Positions 1-5,004 of a stretch of DNA of 5,004 nt are shown in pieces. The notes under the pieces were generated by a model. That model saw only the letters and a list, made by a program, of their open reading frames with translations. It was not told the origin of the DNA and did not search any database. Numbering within the stretch: the stretch's first letter is position 1; each line of letters starts with the position of its first letter. Both the position numbers and the translations under genes were made by a program. Source of the stretch: Gulosibacter massiliensis. GTDB lineage: Bacteria > Actinomycetota > Actinomycetes > Actinomycetales > Microbacteriaceae. The DNA is taken from positions 1 to 5,004 of the forward strand of contig CALPQP020000072.1 of assembly GCA_943325745.2 (NCBI GenBank). The letters run 5' to 3'.

Positions 1-969
1 CGGACGGAAGGACTTCCGGCTGGCGTTCATCACATCAAGGCTGACCTTCTCAATGCTGATGAGGTGAAAACTGCACTTTCGGGTCTCAAGCCGGAAATTG
101 TTTTCATGACCGCCTGGATCAAGAAGGATTCGGAAGCCGAGAACATTGAAGTCAACGGTGCCACCATTCGCAACCTGCTTGCTGGATTGAAACCCGATGG
201 CGGAGTGCGACACGTCGCGCTGCAGACGGGTTTGAAGCACTACCTTGGACCATTCGATAACTATGCGAACGCGGTCATGGCCGAGACGCCATTCCACGAG
301 GACGAGCCTCGACTCGATGTTCCGAACTTTTATTACACGCAGGAAGACGAATTGTTTTCTGCAGCCAAAGACCAGGGATTCACGTGGAGCGTTCACCGTT
401 CCCACACCATTTTTGGCTATGCAATCGACAATGCGATGAATATGGTGCTGACTCTTTCTGTTTACGCGGAAATTCAAAAAGCACTGGGCAAGCCCCTGAT
501 CTATCCCGGTTCAACACAGTCGTGGAACGGCGTGGTCGACGTGACCGATGCCGACCTGCTCGGCGAACAGCTTGTTTGGGCAGCGACGAACAAGGCCGGT
601 GAAAACGAAGCGTTCAACATTGCCAACGGCGATACCTTCCGGTGGCGTTGGATGTGGCCACAGATTGCAGAACACTTCGGTCTGCCCTACGAGGGCCCCA
701 AGGAATCCCACTTCCAGCCGCTCGAAGAGCAGATGAAAGACGCTGCGTCGGTTTGGGAAGAAATTGCGCAGAAGCACAAACTTGCGGTTTCCGATGTGAC
801 CAAACTTGCGTCGTGGTGGCACAGCGACAGCGACCTCGGTCGCCAGATTGAGTGCTTCACGGATATGACTAAGTCACGCGAAGCGGGCTTCCTGAACTTC
901 CGATCGAGCCCCAAGAGCTTCTTCTCCAACGTTGAGGCCTACCGCAAGGCGAACATTCTTCCCCGATAG
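1..969 (+). CDS. PRISE-like SDR oxidoreductase (progesterone 5-beta-reductase/iridoid synthase-like), 5'-truncated by window
   Basis: The frame is open from base 1, so the gene starts left of the window. The GTG at 64 is an internal Val. About 322 residues are visible. They follow the plant PRISE family almost end to end: an AWIKKDSEAEN segment matching the family's TWANRSTEQEN, then LQTGLKHYLGPF, PNFYYTQED, WSVHR..TIFGY, NEAFNIANGD.FRW, VWEEI, and a C-terminal KSREAGFLNFRSS. The catalytic pair is present: Lys in GLKHY (codon 235-237) and Tyr in NFYY (codon 331-333). They are 32 residues apart, the same spacing as K147/Y179 of Digitalis progesterone 5-beta-reductase. By family knowledge these are cytosolic NADPH-dependent reductases of activated C=C bonds (enones), often promiscuous. 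The natural substrate here is unknown. The missing N-terminus (a few tens of residues) should carry the TGxxGxxG nucleotide-binding motif. The usual HRP is HRS here. The gene converges on the minus-strand operon, so a shared pathway is only a guess. Family call is confident; function is not. Confidence 0.9.
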   Translation, partial: RTEGLPAGVHHIKADLLNADEVKTALSGLKPEIVFMTAWIKKDSEAENIEVNGATIRNLLAGLKPDGGVRHVALQTGLKHYLGPFDNYANAVMAETPFHEDEPRLDVPNFYYTQEDELFSAAKDQGFTWSVHRSHTIFGYAIDNAMNMVLTLSVYAEIQKALGKPLIYPGSTQSWNGVVDVTDADLLGEQLVWAATNKAGENEAFNIANGDTFRWRWMWPQIAEHFGLPYEGPKESHFQPLEEQMKDAASVWEEIAQKHKLAVSDVTKLASWWHSDSDLGRQIECFTDMTKSREAGFLNFRSSPKSFFSNVEAYRKANILPR

Positions 970-993
970 AAATAAGTACCTCTCTTCCGAGTG

Positions 994-1028
994 AAAAAAA
1001 GTGGGGCCGCCCGAAAGGACGGCCCCAC
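994..1028 (-). terminator. Rho-independent terminator of the minus-strand operon, in a convergent gap
   Basis: A perfect 9-bp stem pairs 1001-1009 (GTGGGGCCG) with 1020-1028 (CGGCCCCAC), with a CCCGAAAGGA loop that can pair further through CC/GG. Read on the minus strand, the hairpin begins 12 nt after the stop codon of the last dehydrogenase and is followed directly by seven T (bases 1000-994), a classic intrinsic terminator. Read on the plus strand, it follows the SDR stop by about 31 nt but has only a weak, interrupted T-rich tail (around 1030-1041). Termination of the plus-strand gene there is possible but less certain. Confidence 0.88.
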
Positions 1029-1040
1029 CATCTATGTCTT

Positions 1041-2015
1041 CTAGATGCTTGCGTTCAGTTCGATGTGAGCCTTGATGTTGTTCATCGGGTGCTGAGCTGC
1101 GTCAACCGCACCGAGCGCATCGTCTATCGCAAACCGAGCGGTGACCAAAGGGGAAAGATCAATGTTCTTCGTCGACATGAAACGAATTGTTTCTTCCCAG
1201 ACACCGGGTGAACCGATTGATCCGGTGATGGTTAGTTCCTTGGATTGAATCAAGCCAAGTTGAGCCGGGGCCGACTTGCCAACATCGATACCGATGTAGG
1301 CGATGCGGCCTTTGAAGCCCGCAAGCTCGAGTGCTGTTGCCATGACGTCTGGGCGGCCAGTTGCCTCAACAACGACGTTGGCACCGCGCCCGCCCGTGTC
1401 TTTGTCTAGTACTGCTTTGATCTCGTCCGGAGTACACACGATGTCGGCGCCGAGTTCGCGCGCTGCCTTCTGACGAAAATCAACCGGCTCGACAACAATC
1501 GTTCGTGCGCCCAATGCTTTGGACGCTGCGGTCACCGCAAGACCAATCGGACCGGCACCAAGCACCACCAAGGTATCGCTCGCGTTGACGTTGCCGACGC
1601 GCATCAACGCGTAGTACGCAACGCTGAATGGTTCTACAAGTGCGCCATTGTTCCACGAAATGTTGGTGGGAATCTTGTGGAGCCACGATGCCTTCGTGAT
1701 GAAGAACTCGGCTGCGGCGCCACTGATGGAGAAGCCAAAGTGATCGTCGCCAATGACACAGTCGCCAACGACGTGGTCACCCTTCGCGAAATTCGTCACC
1801 TTTGCACCGACCTTCATTACCTCCCCAGACCATTCGTGCCCCGGAATAATCGGGTAGCTAAACGGAATGATGTATCGGCCTTCAAGTAGCTCAATGTCTG
1901 AATGGCAAACACCGACGGCTCGAGAGGCGATCAGAACCTCATCGTCCGCGATGTCGGGGACAGAGAGCTCATTGACTTCAGCCTTACCTTCTGAAACAAA
2001 CTGCAGAGCCTTCAT
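1041..2015 (-). CDS. Medium-chain alcohol/polyol dehydrogenase lacking the structural-zinc lobe (MDR family)
   Basis: This is a 324-residue NAD(P)-dependent dehydrogenase of the zinc MDR superfamily, and the last gene of the operon. The catalytic GroES-like domain has VGVCHSD (Cys37, His38, Asp40), PGHEW (His60, Glu61) and LVEP (Glu128), the catalytic-zinc set of sorbitol-type dehydrogenases. The Rossmann domain has GAGPIG at 153-158 and an acidic VVEP (Glu176) at the end of the second strand, which favours NAD over NADP. Oddly, residues 85-105 hold only one Cys and no C-x2-C-x2-C-x7-C, so the structural-zinc loop is absent and the protein is shorter than the usual 340-350. The reading frame is intact there, so this is not a frameshift. 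Start: ATG at 2015, with GAGAGGA (2024-2030) 8 nt upstream, giving an MKALQF N-terminus like its relatives. The upstream dehydrogenase stops 2 nt before this ATG, so the ribosome site lies inside that gene and the two are probably translationally coupled. Likely substrate is a secondary alcohol or polyol, not identifiable from sequence. Confidence 0.9.
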   Translation of the reverse strand: MKALQFVSEGKAEVNELSVPDIADDEVLIASRAVGVCHSDIELLEGRYIIPFSYPIIPGHEWSGEVMKVGAKVTNFAKGDHVVGDCVIGDDHFGFSISGAAAEFFITKASWLHKIPTNISWNNGALVEPFSVAYYALMRVGNVNASDTLVVLGAGPIGLAVTAASKALGARTIVVEPVDFRQKAARELGADIVCTPDEIKAVLDKDTGGRGANVVVEATGRPDVMATALELAGFKGRIAYIGIDVGKSAPAQLGLIQSKELTITGSIGSPGVWEETIRFMSTKNIDLSPLVTARFAIDDALGAVDAAQHPMNNIKAHIELNASI

Positions 2016-2017
2016 AA

Positions 2018-3076
2018 TTAGTGTCCTCTCACTAGTACTTTGGTTTCGGTTCCGGTTGGAGACACAAGTTCTTCGAAACCCTTGGTGACGATGTCGTCCA
2101 TGTTGATTGTCGAGCTGACGACTTTCTCGACCGCCAATCCCCGACGACCGATCAGGTCGATGATTCGAGGCCAGTCGGTCACCGGGTAGCACCAGGTTCC
2201 CGTGTAGGTGATTTCGCGCTCGGCAAGTTCCATGGGCTCGATTGACGCTGGCTTCGTGTGCAAACCAGTCTGAACAACGTACCCACCCGAGCGGACGGCT
2301 TTGATTGCCGTCTGCAGTGCCCGTTCGTTGCCCGAACATTCGATGACCGCATCAACGCCAATTCCGCCCGTGGCATCTTTCATCGCGGCAATCACGTCGT
2401 CCTTGGTTGGGTCAAGCAATGTCGCAACCCCAAGGTCGTTCATCATCTTTTGACGGTTGGGGTTGAGCTCTGACACGTACACGCGTGCGCCAAGGTTTTC
2501 GGCGTAGAGCGCGGCGAGCGCGCCAATCGGACCTGCACCCGTGATGAGAATGGTGTCTCCGGGGCGAACATTTCCGCGGTCGACACCGTAAGCAGCCACT
2601 GCGGTTGGTTCGACGAGTGCGCCGGCGACGTCAGAGACGTTGTCATGAAGTGTGAACACGTTTGCCGCGGGAACAACTGCCTGTTCGGCAATACCGCCCC
2701 ACTCGCAGCTGAGTCCGATACAGGCCATGGATGTACAGAGGTGGTTATCGCCACGCGAACAGAAGTAGCACGCACCGCAGGACAAAAGAGGCATCGCCGA
2801 TACGCGGTCGCCGACCTTCACGTTCGTCACTCCCTTGCCAACTTCGAGGACCTCGGCAGAAAACTCGTGACCGAGGATCTGAGGCAGGATGGAGCCATTT
2901 AGCTTGTGTGGATGTGAAGGAATGACAATCGGACCCATCGCGTACTCGTGAACGTCCGTCCCACAGATTCCGCACCACAATGGCTTGAGTCGTACCTCAC
3001 CGACGCCTACCGATTGAGGCTCCGCCACATTTTCAACACGGATGTCTTTTGCTCCGTAAAAGATTGCAGCCTTCAT
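2018..3076 (-). CDS. Zinc-dependent 2,3-butanediol dehydrogenase-like alcohol dehydrogenase
   Basis: This is a 352-residue zinc MDR enzyme, closest by eye to the (R,R)-2,3-butanediol/sorbitol dehydrogenase group, which oxidises secondary alcohols or vicinal diols with NAD in the cytosol. In order it shows: MKAAIFYGAKDIRVE start; CGICGTDVHEY (catalytic Cys38); the group's characteristic stretch GPIVIPSHPHKLNG before LGHEF (His70, Glu71); a complete structural-zinc set Cys100, Cys103, Cys106, Cys114; LVEP (Glu156); GAGPIG (180-185); and an acidic residue (Glu203, VYVSELN) after the second Rossmann strand, pointing to NAD. Length is normal for the family. The ATG at 3076 is chosen because the protein begins like its homologues there and AAGGAG sits 6 nt upstream; an in-frame upstream Met at 3160 would overlap the preceding gene. 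It lies 25 nt after the preceding dehydrogenase and 2 nt before the next. The butanediol label describes subfamily. The real substrate may be a sugar alcohol or another diol. Confidence 0.92.
   Translation of the reverse strand: MKAAIFYGAKDIRVENVAEPQSVGVGEVRLKPLWCGICGTDVHEYAMGPIVIPSHPHKLNGSILPQILGHEFSAEVLEVGKGVTNVKVGDRVSAMPLLSCGACYFCSRGDNHLCTSMACIGLSCEWGGIAEQAVVPAANVFTLHDNVSDVAGALVEPTAVAAYGVDRGNVRPGDTILITGAGPIGALAALYAENLGARVYVSELNPNRQKMMNDLGVATLLDPTKDDVIAAMKDATGGIGVDAVIECSGNERALQTAIKAVRSGGYVVQTGLHTKPASIEPMELAEREITYTGTWCYPVTDWPRIIDLIGRRGLAVEKVVSSTINMDDIVTKGFEELVSPTGTETKVLVRGH
2024..2030 (-). promoter_or_regulatory. Shine-Dalgarno site GAGAGGA inside the end of the upstream gene
   Basis: The minus strand reads GAGAGGA, 8 nt before the ATG at 2015. 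It overlaps the last codons of the butanediol-dehydrogenase-like gene (stop at 2018-2020). It decides the start of the final dehydrogenase and suggests that translation of the two genes is coupled. Confidence 0.65.
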
Positions 3077-3082
3077 TCTTTG

Positions 3083-3088
3083 CTCCTT
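3083..3088 (-). promoter_or_regulatory. Shine-Dalgarno site AAGGAG that fixes the start at 3076
   Basis: The minus strand reads AAGGAG, 6 nt before the ATG at 3076, in the 25-nt gap between two dehydrogenase genes. It is the best ribosome-binding site in the window and argues against the longer in-frame start at 3160. Confidence 0.8.
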
Positions 3089-3101
3089 ATTGTTTCTGTA
3101 T

Positions 3102-4154
3102 TCACAGGGATGGATCGAAAAGGACTTTGCCCTGGATTTTTCCGGCGCCCAGTGCTTCAAGTTGGTTGACGAGGTCAGAGAGTGGGTACACGCCCTCGAT
3201 CAACTCGGCGGCCAGGGAGGTGTTTCCCAAAATTTCTAGTGCCGGGCCAAGGTCGTGGTCGCAGACGTGCGCAAGGGTGGTCGTGACGTTGATTTCGCTC
3301 ATGACAATTTTGTGAACGTCAATCTCTTGTTTTGTCGATGGCAATCCGACCTGTAAAACGTTTCCACCTCGCTTGACCAGACCAATGGCAAATTGAAGCT
3401 GACCGGGCGCACCGCTCGCCTCGATGATCACATCGATACCGGAGTCACCGATTATCTTCCTGATGTCGCCCTCTGCGTTGTCGCCGACATCGACCGTGTG
3501 ATCTGCACCCAGTCGGGCCGCGCGTTCTAGTCGGTTCCCCGCAAAATCAAGCACGGTTACCTCTGCGTTGAAGAGATTCTTCAAGCCAGCCAAAACAAAA
3601 GTTCCAATCGCGCCGGCACCAATGAGGAGCACCTTGTCGCCATCACGCACGCCGGCACGTCGCGCGGCATGTAATCCTACGGCGAGTGGTTGCGCAATTC
3701 CGGCGGCATCCAAACTTAGCCCGGCAGGAATTTTCACCAAGGTGCTGGTCGGTACCGCGACATACTCCGCCATCCCGCCATCGCGGTTCAGCCCCAGAGT
3801 CACATACTTTTCGCACAAGTTCGTTCGCATTTCGAGGCAGCGCTGACACGTGCCGCAGGAAATTCCTGCACCAGATGCAACCAGATCACCCGTCGTGAAG
3901 CCAGAGGCGGAATCGATGTCGCCAACAATTTCGCCAATGAACTCATGGCCCAGAATCATCGGACCGTGATGACCGCTCACGGGATGCTTGGTTTGAGTCG
4001 CGAAAATCTTCGGGCCGGACTTGTACTCGGAAGCATCGGTACCGCACATTCCCGAACGCAACACCTTTATCAGCGCCTCGCCTGCAACGGGTGTTGGAAC
4101 ATCACGTTCTTCGATGCGTACATCACCCGCTGCGTGGTAAACGGCGGCTTTCAT
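3102..4154 (-). CDS. Zinc-dependent alcohol/polyol dehydrogenase (MDR, butanediol/sorbitol dehydrogenase group)
   Basis: This is a 350-residue zinc MDR enzyme and a distant paralogue of its downstream neighbour. Motifs, numbered from the ATG at 4154: SGMCGTDASEY (catalytic Cys37), HPVSGHHGPMILGHEF (His70, Glu71), structural-zinc Cys100, Cys103, Cys106 and Cys114, GAGAIG (179-184), and Asp203 after the second Rossmann strand (VTVLDFA), predicting NAD preference. The stretch between the catalytic Cys and GHE resembles the butanediol dehydrogenase group. Unusually, the common LVEP motif is IAQP here, so the Glu near the catalytic zinc is Gln155. The start is ambiguous. The ATG at 4154 gives MKAAVYH, matching relatives, and has a weak GGA 4 nt upstream. 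The ATG at 4163 adds three residues but has no visible Shine-Dalgarno. Either lies 8-17 nt after the M24 gene's stop, so this is the same operon. It probably oxidises a secondary alcohol, polyol or hydroxy acid. The precise substrate cannot be read from sequence. Confidence 0.9.
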   Translation of the reverse strand: MKAAVYHAAGDVRIEERDVPTPVAGEALIKVLRSGMCGTDASEYKSGPKIFATQTKHPVSGHHGPMILGHEFIGEIVGDIDSASGFTTGDLVASGAGISCGTCQRCLEMRTNLCEKYVTLGLNRDGGMAEYVAVPTSTLVKIPAGLSLDAAGIAQPLAVGLHAARRAGVRDGDKVLLIGAGAIGTFVLAGLKNLFNAEVTVLDFAGNRLERAARLGADHTVDVGDNAEGDIRKIIGDSGIDVIIEASGAPGQLQFAIGLVKRGGNVLQVGLPSTKQEIDVHKIVMSEINVTTTLAHVCDHDLGPALEILGNTSLAAELIEGVYPLSDLVNQLEALGAGKIQGKVLFDPSL

Positions 4155-4171
4155 TTTTTCCATTAGTGGCG

Positions 4172-5004
4172 CTACGCTTTTTCGCCGCGACCAGCAACTG
4201 TGTTGAGGTGTGATTGAGAATCACGTTCGAGGGGAAGTGGCCCACCAACGGAGTAGTAACGCTGACCAGCAACCAGAAGGTCTTCGGCGGGGAACTTAGT
4301 GATTACTTGGCATCCAGTTGCCGTAACTACGACTTCCTCCTCGATTCGAGCGGCACCCCAGCCGTCAGATGACGGCCAGTATGTTTCGAGAGCGAAAACC
4401 ATGCCTTCGTAGAGAACCTCTGGGTGATCGAAGGACACCAAGCGCGAGAAGATTGGCTTTTCCCAAATCGACAGGCCAACGCCGTGGCCGTACTGCAACG
4501 CAAAGGCTGCTTCTTCATTCGCAAAGCCAAATTCTTCCGCCTTTGGCCACACCGCGACGATGTCTGCTGTGGTTGCACCGGGGCGAACCAACGCAATGGC
4601 GCGGTCCATGTATTCGCGGGCACGCTTGTATGCGTCGTGCTGCGCGCTACTTGCCGAACCAACCGCAAAAGTGCGGTAGTAGCACGTGCGGTAGCCCTGG
4701 TAGCTGTGCAAGATGTCGAAGAACGCAGGGTCTCCGGGGCGAATGATGCGGTCGGAATAGACGTGAGGGTGAGGCGAGCACCGCTCACCAGAAATCGCGT
4801 TGACGCCTTCTACGTACTCGGAGCCGAGGTCGTAAAGCACCTTGGACACAAGGCCAACCGCTTCGTTCTCTCGGACGCCGGGGCGCAGGAACTCGTAGAG
4901 CTTTTCATAGGCAGCGTCGACCATGGATGCGGCCTGGGTGAGCAACCCGATTTCTTCGCCGGTCTTAATCGCCCGTGCGTTCAAGAAGACCTGTTGGCCA
5001 TCAA
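4172..5004 (-). CDS. M24-family metallopeptidase/creatinase-like hydrolase, N-terminus beyond window
   Basis: About 277 residues are visible of a protein whose start lies right of the window. The frame stays open to the edge and reads DGQQVFLNARAIKTGEEI, the usual junction into an M24 'pita-bread' catalytic domain, so the missing part is probably the N-terminal creatinase-type domain. Counting Leu at 4984 as residue 1, the M24 metal site can be traced: Asp90 (AFFDI), His167 (YGHGVGL), Glu200 (ALETY) and Glu215 (RIEEEV). The second Asp, normally in a SDxTRT motif, is replaced: the segment reads GYRTCYYRTF, with Cys101 at that position. M24 enzymes include Xaa-Pro aminopeptidases, creatinase, ectoine hydrolase and the DMSP lyase DddP. 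An incomplete ligand set suggests something other than a standard dipeptidase, but no member can be named. No signal peptide is visible in the part present, so it is probably cytosolic. It is the first visible gene of the operon, followed after 8-17 nt by three dehydrogenases, which suggests it makes or processes their substrate. Confidence 0.88.
   Translation of the reverse strand, partial: DGQQVFLNARAIKTGEEIGLLTQAASMVDAAYEKLYEFLRPGVRENEAVGLVSKVLYDLGSEYVEGVNAISGERCSPHPHVYSDRIIRPGDPAFFDILHSYQGYRTCYYRTFAVGSASSAQHDAYKRAREYMDRAIALVRPGATTADIVAVWPKAEEFGFANEEAAFALQYGHGVGLSIWEKPIFSRLVSFDHPEVLYEGMVFALETYWPSSDGWGAARIEEEVVVTATGCQVITKFPAEDLLVAGQRYYSVGGPLPLERDSQSHLNTVAGRGEKA

Noticed and set aside
64..66. 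GTG at 64 as the start codon of the SDR gene.
   Set aside because: The frame is open to base 1 and the residues before it (for example HHIKADLLNADE) match the region preceding this point in the PRISE family, so it is an internal Val.
970..1040. A small RNA or riboswitch in the convergent gap.
   Set aside because: The only structure is the terminator hairpin; the remaining bases are too few and show no further pairing.
1701..1763. A frameshift or sequencing error as the cause of the missing structural-zinc cysteines.
   Set aside because: Recognisable family sequence lies in the same frame on both sides (KGDHVVGD before, AAEFFI.K after), so the loss is an in-frame feature.
2016..2339. In-frame 108-residue N-terminal extension of the last dehydrogenase, reaching back to 2339.
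   Set aside because: It overlaps the conserved C-terminal half of the upstream dehydrogenase, reads as low-complexity Arg/His-rich sequence typical of an out-of-frame translation, and has no family match. The ATG at 2015 has a Shine-Dalgarno and a family-like N-terminus.
3077..3160. In-frame 28-residue extension of the butanediol-dehydrogenase-like protein from an ATG at 3160.
   Set aside because: It would overlap the end of the preceding gene, and relatives begin at MKAA. The AAGGAG site before 3076 fits the shorter form.
4369..4746. 125-codon plus-strand open frame opposite the M24 gene, and a 153-codon minus-strand frame at 4327-4788.
   Set aside because: Both overlap the well-conserved M24 coding region in other frames, are rich in Arg/Ser/Thr/Pro without recognisable motifs, and have no independent support.
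4982..4984. TTG at 4984 as the start codon of the M24 gene.
   Set aside because: The frame stays open to the window edge with typical M24 sequence (DGQQVF) upstream, so this is an internal Leu and the gene is cut by the window.

Overview
This window looks like a catabolic or accessory-metabolism segment of a bacterial chromosome. GC content is moderate (roughly mid-50s percent by eye, not counted). Coding density is high, starts are ATG with purine-rich Shine-Dalgarno sites, and intergenic gaps are very short. The sequence does not fix the taxon. An actinobacterium or an alphaproteobacterium would both fit, and I hold neither firmly.

Layout. Bases 1-969 (+) hold the C-terminal ~90% of an extended short-chain dehydrogenase (SDR) that strongly resembles the plant PRISE family (progesterone 5-beta-reductase/iridoid synthase-like enone reductases). 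Its N-terminal Rossmann glycine motif lies off the left edge. A short convergent gap (970-1040) contains a GC-rich hairpin, 1001-1028. The hairpin is followed by a T-run on the minus strand, so it is mainly the terminator of the minus-strand operon.

Bases 1041-5004 are one tightly packed minus-strand operon, read right to left. It starts with an M24 'pita-bread' fold metallopeptidase/creatinase-like hydrolase that runs off the right edge. Three tandem zinc-type medium-chain dehydrogenases (MDRs) of the sorbitol/2,3-butanediol dehydrogenase group follow. Gaps are 8-17, 25 and 2 nt, so co-transcription is nearly certain. No promoter for this operon is visible, so it must lie beyond 5004.

How the genes may work together (inference). 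The M24 protein may release a small hydroxylated compound by hydrolysing an amide, a C-N bond or another bond. The three NAD-linked dehydrogenases could then oxidise secondary alcohols or polyols at successive steps. The convergent PRISE-like reductase would act on an enone and may or may not belong to the same pathway. Two departures from family consensus support a non-standard role: the M24 protein has Cys where the second metal-binding Asp is expected, and the last dehydrogenase lacks the whole structural-zinc lobe. No RNA gene, mobile element, CRISPR array or long repeat was seen.
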